A stretch of 64,000 nucleotides of DNA from an uncultured Hyphomicrobiales bacterium. Lineage in GTDB: Bacteria > Pseudomonadota > Alphaproteobacteria > Rhizobiales > Rhizobiaceae. Below, piece by piece: positions 28,157-36,995 of this stretch. Under the pieces are notes generated by a model, which had not been told where the DNA came from, searched no databases, and saw only the letters and a program-made list of their open reading frames with translations. Position numbers and translations under genes: made by a program. The stretch's first letter is position 1. Each line of letters begins with the position of its first letter. The stretch lies in assembly GCA_943908365.1 (NCBI GenBank), contig CALTTH010000005.1:1-64000 (forward strand), in the 5' to 3' direction.

Positions 28157-30463
28157 CTACGCCTCACTTCCTTCTTTGTAGTAGCGCGCGTAGGTGGCAG
28201 AGTAGTATTCACTCGAGCCATACATGCGGTATAGCTTCATCTTTTCCTGGTCGACCTTGTTCAACACAACGCCGAGGCACTTGTCGTAAAGGTGCACCTC
28301 TTTGGTCATGACCTGACGAACTACCTGCCGCGCAGTCTTACCCCATTCAACCACGAACAAGAAACCATCTATCCGGTTGGCGATAGCGCGAGCATCGACA
28401 ACCGGACCGACCGGAGGCAGGTCGATGACGATGTAGTCTGCCTCGGCACTGAGAGTGTTCAAGAGATTGGTCATAGCATTGGAGGACAGCAGTTCTGAGG
28501 AATGCGGAACCCGGTGACGAATAATCGCTGGCAGGAACGAGAGATGAGTGGCCGGGTCGTGCTGCATGACACTACGCGTATCCTCACCACCGAGCAGAAC
28601 CTCGAGCAGGCCGCTCGGAGCATTGACGTTCATGGCACGAGTAGCGCCTGGATTGCGCAAGTCAGCATCAATCAGAATGGTACGCGCACCCTGGCTCGCC
28701 AATAGTTTGGCGAAATTGATGGAGATCGTCGACTTCCCTTCGCCAGGAATTGCAGATGTTACACCGATGATTTTGCACTGCTTACCGACAAAAGCCATGT
28801 CGGCCGCGATCTTGCCGCTTCGCATCGTTTCCGCAAAAGCAGACAATGGATTGTTAATGACATAATTGACGACCGCGTTTCCTAGGGCATTTGTACTGTT
28901 GCGCATGGTCGACTTGCTCGCGTCGACGATAGGCGCAATGCCGATAAATTCTACCCCTAGAACGTCACGAACCTGGTCACCCGTGCGGAAGAACCGGTCT
29001 CGGAACTCTCTGAATGCGCCGAGCCCACATCCTATCATCACACCCGCCATGCCGAAGAGCGCTAGAAACAGTGGCTTTCTTGGATAGCTCGGGGCGATGC
29101 TGACGGTTGCCCGCGTGATAACACGAGCTTCGGTTACAGGGAATGTCTGCTGCTGGATGGCTTCCTGATAGCGCTGAAGAAGGAGCTGGTACTGATTTTT
29201 GTAGCTTTCCGAGGTGCGCTGAAGCTCTCGCAATTGGACTTGGTTTTCACCGGCGGACGCACTGACGGCGGTCGCCTGTGTGAGACTATCGCGAAGCGAC
29301 TTCTCACGCGCCTGGGAGACTTCAAGATCGCTGCGATAGCTCTGTGCAAGACGATTCAATTCCTCAAACATGAGGCGCTTATATTCACCCATCTCACGGC
29401 GAAGGCGGACGGCCTGGACATGGTCTGGTCCCAAACGACTGGAAATATCGGCCTCTGTCTTAGAGGCATCGAGATATTTTTTCCGCAGGTCGGTGGAAAT
29501 AGAACTGCCCAGAACATCGGTTACGATCGCATCGGTTTGGCCGCTTGCAATGATTTCCTGAATACGGTCGAGTCGGGCGCGCGCCTTCGCAGTATCGGAT
29601 ACCGCAGTCAAAAGAGCTGTGTTCAGTTCTCCCAATTGCTGATCGGTAACGAGTTGATCTCCGACGGCAACGAGACCATGGGCCGCCCTGAACTTTTGAA
29701 CCGCAAGATCCGCCTGAAGAGAATTTTGCCGCAGTTCAGCAATCCGGTCCTGAAGCCAATCGCTGGCAAGGCGGGTTGCTTCATATTTGGAGCTCAACTT
29801 GTCGACGAGATAGGCGTCACCGATGGCGTTGGCAATCTTGGCAGCGAGTGCAGCGGAAGGCGATTGATAATCAATCTCCAGCACGTAGGTTTTGCCGACG
29901 CGCGAGACATTCAGGTTGGCCTTGAGCTGGGTGGCGGCAGCAAGACGTGCGTCATCCGCATTTTGAGCGTCAGAAGCAGCGTCATTGGAAAACAAAGAGC
30001 CGATAGCACGCAGCGTCTTGCGCACGCTTGAGACTAGCGAAAAACTGGAGCGATTAAAGTCCGGGTCGTTCGTCAGGTTCAGCTTGTCGATGACAGCAAG
30101 AGCGATCGTATCGGATTGCAAAAGCTCGACTTGGCTTAGAATGGAGGTTTCATCATCCGGAACAGTGCCAATCGTCGACATCTGTTCTACGACTTGACTG
30201 TTGTTTCGATCGATAAGGACGTTAACCGTCGATGTGTAGTAGGGCGTTGCGGTGAAGACAAAAATCAGTCCGAGCACGCTCGCAATCGCGCCGCACAGAA
30301 CGACTACATGCCATTGCCGACGCGCCGCGCTGATCAAAGCATCAATGTCGAGAACATCGCTCAACGCGCTTTTCTCGCCACTCTCCTCGCGAAAATCGTT
30401 CGACAAATTACGATTATGGAGCAACTGCTGACCTCTTGTAGTGCGTTGAGCAGGAGGACACAT
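28157..30463 (-). CDS. Wzc/ExoP/PssP-like polysaccharide co-polymerase with BY-kinase domain
   Basis: 768 residues from ATG 30463, preceded by AGGAGG at five bases. Domains in order: a cytoplasmic start; TM1 (VVVLCGAIASVLGLIFVF, about 55-75); a periplasmic chain-length domain with long coiled coil (to about 440); a proline-rich SIAPSYPRKP before TM2; then a BY-kinase with Walker A (SAIPGEGKSTISIN), Walker A' (ILIDADLRNP) and Walker B (DYIVIDLPP). The tail has a tyrosine cluster (YRMYGSSEYYSATYARYY), the autophosphorylation site. It sets chain length and couples polymerisation to export. The kinase and membrane parts are fused in one chain, as in ExoP. It forms an operon with the export lipoprotein upstream. 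Confidence 0.9.
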   Translation of the reverse strand: MCPPAQRTTRGQQLLHNRNLSNDFREESGEKSALSDVLDIDALISAARRQWHVVVLCGAIASVLGLIFVFTATPYYTSTVNVLIDRNNSQVVEQMSTIGTVPDDETSILSQVELLQSDTIALAVIDKLNLTNDPDFNRSSFSLVSSVRKTLRAIGSLFSNDAASDAQNADDARLAAATQLKANLNVSRVGKTYVLEIDYQSPSAALAAKIANAIGDAYLVDKLSSKYEATRLASDWLQDRIAELRQNSLQADLAVQKFRAAHGLVAVGDQLVTDQQLGELNTALLTAVSDTAKARARLDRIQEIIASGQTDAIVTDVLGSSISTDLRKKYLDASKTEADISSRLGPDHVQAVRLRREMGEYKRLMFEELNRLAQSYRSDLEVSQAREKSLRDSLTQATAVSASAGENQVQLRELQRTSESYKNQYQLLLQRYQEAIQQQTFPVTEARVITRATVSIAPSYPRKPLFLALFGMAGVMIGCGLGAFREFRDRFFRTGDQVRDVLGVEFIGIAPIVDASKSTMRNSTNALGNAVVNYVINNPLSAFAETMRSGKIAADMAFVGKQCKIIGVTSAIPGEGKSTISINFAKLLASQGARTILIDADLRNPGATRAMNVNAPSGLLEVLLGGEDTRSVMQHDPATHLSFLPAIIRHRVPHSSELLSSNAMTNLLNTLSAEADYIVIDLPPVGPVVDARAIANRIDGFLFVVEWGKTARQVVRQVMTKEVHLYDKCLGVVLNKVDQEKMKLYRMYGSSEYYSATYARYYKEGSEA

Positions 30464-30512
30464 AGCGGCCTCCTGCAAAAGTCGTCATGCCAAACAGCAG
30501 GCTGAACAAAGA

Positions 30513-31715
30513 CTAGTTCAGACGTTGAATGTTTGTCTTCGTGGACGCAGCATCGCCAGTCACACCCGACACGGTCGACGTTACGGAATTAAGCAGATTG
30601 AGGAACTTGATGATCTCGACCGAATCCGAGTTGGAAACGTAGATCACATCCTTGTCCTGCATCGGGAACTTCTGAACCGCAAAAAATGCGGAAGGATCGC
30701 GCAAGTTCGCTCGGAACACAACCGGCACCATGTCGGACGGGAATCTATCGACATTGACGCTCAACCGCTGCAGAAATTGCTTCGGCACAACGCGATACAG
30801 CAGGACCTGCGCCGGATTTGCGCGGGAATCGAGCAGCCCACCTGCCTTGCCCAGCGCTTCACCCAAGGTCAGGTTGGTTTCCTCGAAGTCGAAGCGACCG
30901 TTCAGACCAGATGCGCCGAAAGCGAGATAGGTACGCCGTTCGCGGTCCACGATAATAGTATCGTCGGGCGCAATGAATACATTCTCGCTTGGCGTATTGA
31001 CAAGGCGCTCGTAGAGTACCGTTGCCGAACGTCCCTTGCGCTGCAGCGTGACGTAGGTTTCCGAGCCCGGCGCATTAAGACCGCCAGCCTGTGAAATGAT
31101 GTCGAGGATGCGATTTCCGCCTTCGCTCAACTCGACACTGGATGGCGCCTTCACGTCTCCCAAGACAGCAACGCGAGCCGACTTGGAGGAGACCTTGTTG
31201 ATGAGAACCTGCGGCTCGATCGCACGATTGGCGAGTGTTTTCTCGATGTCTCGCTGAACATCTATCGTCTGTCGGCCTGCCGCACGCACAAGCCCGGCAT
31301 AGGGAACGCTGATGTAACCGTTTCTACCGACCGTCTGCGGAGGTAAAGTTACATAATTGCCCGGCCGGCTTCCTGCATCAGCCGGAATGAACAATCCACC
31401 TGGCTGAGATTCGAATATGGACACTTGCACCACATCGCCGACACCGAGCGAAATGTTTGGAATGACATTGCTTGCGAAACCAAAGCTACCAAAACTAGCC
31501 AGCGCCCGCGTCTCACTCGCATAGGCAAGTACCGCTTTGTTGATGTCCACCAAGGCGTAATCAATGCCGACGGTTTTATTGGCAGCAGATACCGTCACAG
31601 CAGCGCTCGACTCGATCGCTCTGTAACCTGGGCCGGACTGAGGAGTACTCGTGCAACCGCTCAATGCGATCATCGATAACGCCAAAGCTATTATCTGTCT
31701 CTTTTTGGCTCTCAC
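30513..31715 (-). CDS. Wza/PssN-like outer-membrane polysaccharide export lipoprotein
   Basis: 400 residues from GTG 31715 (GGGGAC seven bases upstream). The start is chosen because it leaves a short lipoprotein signal VRAKKRQIIALALSMIALSGC with lipobox LSGC; the frame extends to 31745. A Poly_export domain (LGVGDVVQVSIFESQPGG, GRNGYISVPYAGLVRAAG) and two SLBB domains (VAVLGDVKAPSSVELSEGG, YLAFGASGLNGRFDF) follow. It should line the exit path for the polymer across the periplasm and outer membrane. PssN of R. leguminosarum is a lipoprotein of the same size and layout. It lies 49 bases upstream of the co-polymerase gene. Confidence 0.88.
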   Translation of the reverse strand: MRAKKRQIIALALSMIALSGCTSTPQSGPGYRAIESSAAVTVSAANKTVGIDYALVDINKAVLAYASETRALASFGSFGFASNVIPNISLGVGDVVQVSIFESQPGGLFIPADAGSRPGNYVTLPPQTVGRNGYISVPYAGLVRAAGRQTIDVQRDIEKTLANRAIEPQVLINKVSSKSARVAVLGDVKAPSSVELSEGGNRILDIISQAGGLNAPGSETYVTLQRKGRSATVLYERLVNTPSENVFIAPDDTIIVDRERRTYLAFGASGLNGRFDFEETNLTLGEALGKAGGLLDSRANPAQVLLYRVVPKQFLQRLSVNVDRFPSDMVPVVFRANLRDPSAFFAVQKFPMQDKDVIYVSNSDSVEIIKFLNLLNSVTSTVSGVTGDAASTKTNIQRLN

Positions 31716-32085
31716 TACATACGTCCCCGTGCACTTCTGCACCAATCGCTTAAATCGGTAAAAAAATCCACCTAACTATTTTCTATACGGTACTTATGTC
31801 TCTCGACAGACTAAAGTTTGTTGTAGTCCGGCAACACAAGGATGCCTGCAGATTAAGTTTCACGCTTTGACAGTGATAGCGCGTGGCATTTTCTGCCACG
31901 TGTAAGTCGAATGGCAAAAGTCATACATGCCACGCCCACGTGACATGATACAAAGAAGATAGTTTCCTTAGTGCATAAAGGTAATAAACTTCTTCATACA
32001 AAAGAATTTAATATGTCAATCGTTGATTTGGCGTTAACCATTATTGATATTTATCGCTACTAAAGCGACATCGCCGAAAAAGTGA
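31716..32085. other. Divergent promoter region of the export genes
   Basis: About 370 bases between the export lipoprotein gene and a plus-strand small gene. AT-rich near 31740-31830 and 31970-32060, with a palindrome listed separately. Confidence 0.4.
31882..31934. promoter_or_regulatory. TGCCACG palindrome and repeat upstream of the export operon
   Basis: CGTGGCA-TTTTC-TGCCACG (31882-31900) is a perfect 7-bp palindrome with a 5-base spacer. A further TGCCACG occurs at 31928-31934, followed by CACGTGA. It lies about 170-220 bases before the start of the export lipoprotein gene. It may be a binding site for a dimeric regulator. No regulator could be assigned. Confidence 0.4.
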
Positions 32086-32115
32086 ATGTCGCGCGCAACG
32101 TCGGCTAGGTGCCCT

Positions 32116-32487
32116 GTGGATACTTTAGAATTCATGCATGTTGCGTGGGCGAAATTCGCGCTAAATGTCGGAAGCGCCTGGGACAACGGCATCGCACAAT
32201 TGGACGGACTGAGCAAAGATCAGCTGCTTATTGCAGCCAGTTCGATCGTTATCCTGCAACTAATCCTTATTGTCTCACTTCTTTGGCGGCAGAAGAAACT
32301 GCATACTCTGATCGCAAGCCTAGAGGAAGAACTCTCTTCCACAGAAAAGTCACTAATAAGGGAGCGCCTCTGGCGAAGAGCCGGCGGAAGCAATCACACG
32401 ACCATAAGCGAGGTGGAAATAGACGACATGCTGGTTTCTCTTGGGTACGTACACGACAAGAGCAGAATTAGGCGCGACCCTTCCTGA
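32116..32487 (+). CDS. Small membrane protein with a coiled coil
   Basis: 123 residues from GTG 32116 (AGGTG four bases upstream); ATG 32086 is the alternative start. There is one clear membrane helix (LLIAASSIVILQLILIVSLLW) followed by a charged heptad-like segment (KKLHTLIASLEEELSSTEKSLIRERLW) and a polar tail with SEVEIDDMLVSLGYV. No known family recognised. It is transcribed away from the export operon, so the two may share control. An accessory scaffold of the polysaccharide machinery is possible but unproven. Confidence 0.55.
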   Translation: MDTLEFMHVAWAKFALNVGSAWDNGIAQLDGLSKDQLLIAASSIVILQLILIVSLLWRQKKLHTLIASLEEELSSTEKSLIRERLWRRAGGSNHTTISEVEIDDMLVSLGYVHDKSRIRRDPS

Positions 32488-32518
32488 TCGAGGCGATTAG
32501 AGCGAAACCAGTCAGCAG

Positions 32519-33760
32519 TCACTGAACGATGTGATAGCGATTGCCCCAAGCGAGGTCGCCGCTTTTCCACGATCTTGGAACGTATCCATCTTTTGGCCAA
32601 GGTGCCTCAGCGACTGCGAGCATCCAGTTAGATCCGGTGCGGGCGAGAACAACACAGGAATACTCCCCTGCCTTGTCAGGCTTAAAGGTTGAAGTTTGCG
32701 GGACCATGAGATCGATCCCGCTTTCACGCCAGACATAGCTAATTTGCTCCGGCGGCGAACTCCATCGTCCCTCGGTAACGCTCAGCTCACCATTCACGGA
32801 ATGCTTGATCTGGGGAGCCTCTTTGCACAAGAAGGAGCCATCATTGGTGTAGATCGGCCCAATGACTTGGCCTCGCCTGACATTGGAAGTTACCACCTGA
32901 GTGCCGAACGCTCGAATGACGACCGGCTCCTTGCATTTCATAAAGATGTTTCGATAGACGGACCCCGACCATGGCCGATCTGCGAAAAAGCCGATATCGC
33001 AACCAGACAGAATGTTGTCATGGACAACGATACCCCCGCGCTGAGCGCCCGTGACGCCATCCAGCATCATATCTTTGTCCTTGAAGCCTGTAATCGCAAC
33101 AGCCCGGCGGGCGTTTTCGATGACGCAATCATAGACATGATGGTCATGCAAATGAGTAGAACTACCAATGCCATAACCAAATGAGTAGGTGTTCATTTCA
33201 CCCGTGCGCATGAGGCAGCTGCGTGTCATGGCGTTATTGCCGATAGAGGAGTAGGCGAAATTATGCCCTTCCAAAAGGCAATATTCAGCCTTGTAGTTTT
33301 CAGTTTGAGCACACACCAGAGCGCCCTTGGCGGATTCCGTGTCCGTTGCGTAAGTGAAAATGTTCCCCCTTAGCCAAACATCGCGGCTGATGAAGCGGTC
33401 GTCGTTCTGATAAGCAAACTGGCAGCAGTCCGCAGCTTTCCCCCTGCTCACCACAACTTTGCAATTTTCGATCAATGCGCCATTTACCCCGGTCGCGTAA
33501 ATCCCATCTCCTCCGACCCGTTCAACATTGCATTCACGCATGATGAGGTTGAAAAATTGGTTCCCAACCTGCAGAGACGGCGGATGACGAGCGCCGTGAA
33601 ACCTAAATCCTTGCTCTGCATCCGGCGAATCGGACAAAGAAACGTCGATTATCTCAACATCTGAAAAGTCTTGATAGCGTAAGCCCTGTGTAAAGGGCCC
33701 GTTGATGGTCTCGTGCGCGACCACATCCCCACGCACACGCTTCCTCAATATATCACTCAT
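32519..33760 (-). CDS. Right-handed beta-helix protein without visible signal peptide
   Basis: 413 residues. The start MSDILRKRVRGDVV, with GAAGG eight bases upstream, has no export signal. Residues 25-310 show irregular beta-helix rungs: FFNLIMRECNVERVGGDGIYATG, ALIENCKVVV, YDCVIENARRAVAITG and GGIVVHDNILSGCDIGFFA. A distinct C-terminal domain (about 320-413) ends in WKSGDLAWGNRYHIVQ. Parallel beta-helices are common in polysaccharide lyases, epimerases and phage tailspikes. It lacks the Ra domain of the other beta-helix protein in this window, so export, if any, must follow another route. It may act on polymer in the matrix or serve in the cell. Confidence 0.65.
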   Translation of the reverse strand: MSDILRKRVRGDVVAHETINGPFTQGLRYQDFSDVEIIDVSLSDSPDAEQGFRFHGARHPPSLQVGNQFFNLIMRECNVERVGGDGIYATGVNGALIENCKVVVSRGKAADCCQFAYQNDDRFISRDVWLRGNIFTYATDTESAKGALVCAQTENYKAEYCLLEGHNFAYSSIGNNAMTRSCLMRTGEMNTYSFGYGIGSSTHLHDHHVYDCVIENARRAVAITGFKDKDMMLDGVTGAQRGGIVVHDNILSGCDIGFFADRPWSGSVYRNIFMKCKEPVVIRAFGTQVVTSNVRRGQVIGPIYTNDGSFLCKEAPQIKHSVNGELSVTEGRWSSPPEQISYVWRESGIDLMVPQTSTFKPDKAGEYSCVVLARTGSNWMLAVAEAPWPKDGYVPRSWKSGDLAWGNRYHIVQ

Positions 33761-33860
33761 AGCAGACGCCTTCGAGAACGGGCTTGATCAGTACGGCACC
33801 AGGGTAACGTCATATTGGCGGTCTTGTAGCAAAAAATCTGCCAGTCAGACGCGGAGCCCG

Positions 33861-34178
33861 CTACTGCGCACGAAACGAAACAATAGTGCCGCTTTCGTAA
33901 TGTCCAGACCCCGGCACCACCGGAGACAACGGAGACATATTGACCACGGGGTGGCAAATATCCGTGTACCGGCTTCCCTTATGACCAGTGATGACGAGAA
34001 CCGAACATTCCCGAGCATAATATGGCGTACCGGGCGCCGCGGGATAGGCTGAAGAATTACGCGGCATCTCACGATGATGAGAATATGACGGCGCCAGATC
34101 AGCGGCCAACGCCACAGCTGCACCTGCCAGACTAGCAGCAGCGAAGGAAACCAGCAGCTGACAAACTTTAATCTTCAT
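33861..34178 (-). CDS. Small secreted protein of unknown function
   Basis: 105 residues from ATG 34178 with GAGG upstream. A typical signal peptide (MKIKVCQLLVSFAAASLAGA, then AVALAAD) would leave a mature protein of about 80 residues, rich in proline, serine and tyrosine (YPAAPGTPYYARE). Two cysteines (in RECSVL and TDICHP) may form a disulphide. It resembles the many small periplasmic or outer-surface proteins of rhizobia. I do not recognise a family. It lies between the beta-helix and msrB genes on the same strand. Confidence 0.6.
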   Translation of the reverse strand: MKIKVCQLLVSFAAASLAGAAVALAADLAPSYSHHREMPRNSSAYPAAPGTPYYARECSVLVITGHKGSRYTDICHPVVNMSPLSPVVPGSGHYESGTIVSFRAQ

Positions 34179-34276
34179 TTCGAACTGTCCTCAAACGGGC
34201 ACATAGGCACTATACGGTGGCTGACGTTACTGAAGAGCGATATAACAATTACAGCTGAAAGTCATGAATGCTGTTA

Positions 34277-34762
34277 TCATGCGGACGGCATGCCTATCGT
34301 TGCAGAAAATCGCATTGCAATACCATTGACGCAATAACGAACACCAGCTGACTTAGGTCCGTCATCGAACAAATAACCCAGATGACCATCGCAACGCGAG
34401 CAACTGACTTCAGTGCGGGCGTCAATGCTTGTCCTCGTCACGGCACCCGGAAAGGCCGTAAAAAAACTGGGCCAGCCAGACCCTGCGTCGAATTTACGAT
34501 CAGAGGAAAACAAAGCAGCATCGCATGCGGCGCATGCGAAGACACCGTTTCTGAACTCTGCAAGAAGCGGGCTCGACCCGGCAATTTCCATAACCTTGTT
34601 GCGCATCACATCAAAAACAGCTGCATCAAGACGTTGACGCCAAGCCTCTTCGGAAAGCTTGAAATGCACGTCACCTGCAAATACCGATCTTGAGTCTCGC
34701 AGGAATAACCCGGCAGAGACGAGACCTGAAATGCTGAGGAGCAGCTTGCGTCTGGTCGTCAT
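34277..34762 (-). CDS. msrB: Exported peptide-methionine (R)-S-oxide reductase MsrB
   Basis: 161 residues from ATG 34762. The frame extends further, but this start gives a twin-arginine-like signal (MTTRRKLLLSISGLVSAGLF). The MsrB core follows: FACAACDAALFSSDRKFDAGSGWPSF, two CxxC zinc pairs (CAAC and CSRC in EVSCSRCDGHLGYLF) and the catalytic RYCVNGIAMRF. The usual family motif is RYCINSAAL, so NGIAM is a variant, but the cysteine is kept. It reduces methionine-R-sulfoxide. Export points to repair of periplasmic or envelope proteins. Confidence 0.87.
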   Translation of the reverse strand: MTTRRKLLLSISGLVSAGLFLRDSRSVFAGDVHFKLSEEAWRQRLDAAVFDVMRNKVMEIAGSSPLLAEFRNGVFACAACDAALFSSDRKFDAGSGWPSFFTAFPGAVTRTSIDARTEVSCSRCDGHLGYLFDDGPKSAGVRYCVNGIAMRFSATIGMPSA

Positions 34763-34923
34763 CGTACACCCGTCACGAGCCAATAATATCAACCTCTATC
34801 ATTATTTCAGCTAACAACAAAGAATTTAGGTGTGATGGAGATGATCAGGCGACGGTTTTTCTTATTCTGCTTCGTAGATTGTTTTAAGCAACTATAGCTG
34901 CAGCTTGCTAGCATAGACTTGTC

Positions 34924-35583
34924 TCAGGACGAGCAAGCCTCACCGCCAATTTTCGCAGCGAGGGGTCCGACAATGACGGAGGTCGCTGCTTCAGGTGTGG
35001 GATGGAGACCGTCTGGTATCGCTTTTGCAAGTTGATTGTCTGAGAACGCCATCCATCTTTTCCTGTGATCTATGATATCGACACCGTTTGCCCTCGCCTG
35101 ACGAAGATGGGCATCGATGTAAAGACCGAAATAGGGGCGCGCCATTCCAGCCAGCCCCGATACTGGATTCATGATCTGCGCGATAATCCGCGCCTTCGGC
35201 AGACCGTGCCGGAGCGATGAGAAAAGAGCGCCGATCGTATCGCTACTCGTTGAAACGGAGGTGAAGCGATTGAGCGCCGCATCATTTGCGTAGAACTCGA
35301 CAAGAACCACGTCCGGCTTCAGACGGATCACGTCGTCGACATGCCCCAGCCCCCAAGAAGATGGCGCGCCGCTTTTGGCAACGGTATCGACTACAACGGA
35401 CCAGCCCAGACAGCTGGAAAGTCTTTCTGCCAGTGGGCCCTGCCAGCCGCCTCGCGCAGTCAAGGATGTCCCGAAGGCGACGATCTTGGAAGGGCGCTTC
35501 TGACCTACTAAGTTCTGCTCCGCTGCCGCGGCTACCGCCACGCTCCCACACAGAACCAGCAACGACAGAAGTAGCCGCTTCAT
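34924..35583 (-). CDS. Secreted SGNH/GDSL hydrolase
   Basis: 219 residues from ATG 35583, with a signal peptide (MKRLLLSLLVLCGSVAVAAAA). SGNH blocks: KIVAFGTSLTARGGWQGPLA (the nucleophile serine is in GTS), GLGHVDDVIRLKPDVVLVEFYANDA (Asn of block III) and PDGLHPTPEAATSVI (Asp-His). Such enzymes are esterases or deacylases. Lying in an exopolysaccharide region with three acyltransferases, it could remove acyl groups from the polymer, but the substrate is not shown by the sequence. It is the gene after UDP-glucose dehydrogenase on the same strand. Confidence 0.82.
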   Translation of the reverse strand: MKRLLLSLLVLCGSVAVAAAAEQNLVGQKRPSKIVAFGTSLTARGGWQGPLAERLSSCLGWSVVVDTVAKSGAPSSWGLGHVDDVIRLKPDVVLVEFYANDAALNRFTSVSTSSDTIGALFSSLRHGLPKARIIAQIMNPVSGLAGMARPYFGLYIDAHLRQARANGVDIIDHRKRWMAFSDNQLAKAIPDGLHPTPEAATSVIVGPLAAKIGGEACSS

Positions 35584-35690
35584 TTTTGAACCTTGTTCTT
35601 TCAGCCCATCATTGGCGTTGAACCAAAATTCTCTCATACATCCATATGTTGAAACGCAGGGAATAGGTTTTACCCCCTGCTTCGTCGTGA

Positions 35691-36995
35691 TTAAGCGCCC
35701 TTGCCCACGCCTAAATAGGTAAAGCCGTTTGCCTCGACTTCAACTGCACGATAGACATTGCGCAGATCCACAAGAACAGGACTCTTCATCAGCGATTTCA
35801 GGCGGTCGAGGTCCAAGGCGCGGAACTGGTTCCATTCCGTCACCAGAACAACGACATCCGCACCTTCAGCGGCCTGGTAAGGCCCCTGAGCAAATTCGAT
35901 ATCAAGCATAGCCTTAGCGTTTTCCATGCCTTCAGGGTCGTAACCGGAAACGATAGCACCAGCGTCCTTCAGGGTCTGGACGACGGCAATTGCTGGGCTA
36001 TCGCGCATGTCGTCAGTATTTGGCTTGAAGGTAAGACCAAGCACCGCGACCTTCTTGCCTCGAACGTCGCCACCAACGGCTGCAATGACCTTGCGGCCCA
36101 TGGCACGCTTGCGGTTGTCGTTGATCGCGATTGTCGTTTCGATCAGTCGTACCGGAGCTTCATAGTCCTGAGCCGTTTTCGCCAGTGCCAGCGTATCTTT
36201 AGGGAAACAGGAGCCGCCATAACCGGGGCCAGCATGGAGGAACTTGGAGCCGATACGGCCATCCAGACCAATACCGCGCGACACATCCTGAACATCCGCG
36301 CCAACCTTTTCGCACAGATCGGCGATCTCGTTGATGAATGTGATCTTCATCGCAAGAAAACCATTTGCTGCATACTTGATCAGTTCAGACGTTCGACGCG
36401 AAGTGAACAGCAGAGGAGACTGGTTGAGGTAAAGCGGACGGTAAACTTCGGTCATAACCGCCTTGGCGCGCTCATCTGAATGGCCGACGACAATACGGTC
36501 CGGACGCTTGAAGTCGTCGATGGCGGCACCTTCGCGAAGGAATTCTGGGTTGGATACCACGGCGAAATCGGCATCCGGGTTCACATCTCGAACGATGCGC
36601 TCCACCTCGTCGCCTGTTCCGACAGGAACTGTCGACTTGGTAACTATCACTGTGAAACCTGTAATGGAAAGCGCGATCTCGCGCGCTGCGGCGTAGACGT
36701 AACCGAGGTCGGCATGGCCATCGCCGCGACGTGATGGAGTACCTACAGCGATGAAGACCACATCCGCTTCGGCGACGGCAGAGGCTAGTTTCGTTGTGAA
36801 AGAGAGCCGGCCTGCCTCGACGTTCGCAGCAACCAGCGCATCGAGACCCGGCTCAAAGATAGGAATGGCGCCATTGTTGAGGGCTTCGATTTTCTCTGCT
36901 GCTTTATCGACACAGATAACGTCATGTCCGAAATCTGCAAAGCAAGCGCCAGAAACGAGGCCCACGTAACCTGACCCAACCATTACAATGCGCAT
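35691..36995 (-). CDS. ugd: UDP-glucose 6-dehydrogenase
   Basis: 434 residues, full length. Rossmann motif MRIVMVGSGYVGLVSGACFA, VIVTKSTVPVGTGDEVE, SNPEFLREGAAIDDF, the catalytic cysteine in GYGGSCFPKDTLAL, and FKPNTDDMRDSPA in the UDP-binding domain. It oxidises UDP-glucose to UDP-glucuronate with two NAD+. In rhizobia this enzyme (RkpK/Exo5) feeds glucuronate into acidic exopolysaccharide and other surface polymers. It supplies the donor for the PssD/PssE-like pair at 4-5 kb. A good ribosome binding site (GAGGGA) precedes the ATG. Confidence 0.93.
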   Translation of the reverse strand: MRIVMVGSGYVGLVSGACFADFGHDVICVDKAAEKIEALNNGAIPIFEPGLDALVAANVEAGRLSFTTKLASAVAEADVVFIAVGTPSRRGDGHADLGYVYAAAREIALSITGFTVIVTKSTVPVGTGDEVERIVRDVNPDADFAVVSNPEFLREGAAIDDFKRPDRIVVGHSDERAKAVMTEVYRPLYLNQSPLLFTSRRTSELIKYAANGFLAMKITFINEIADLCEKVGADVQDVSRGIGLDGRIGSKFLHAGPGYGGSCFPKDTLALAKTAQDYEAPVRLIETTIAINDNRKRAMGRKVIAAVGGDVRGKKVAVLGLTFKPNTDDMRDSPAIAVVQTLKDAGAIVSGYDPEGMENAKAMLDIEFAQGPYQAAEGADVVVLVTEWNQFRALDLDRLKSLMKSPVLVDLRNVYRAVEVEANGFTYLGVGKGA

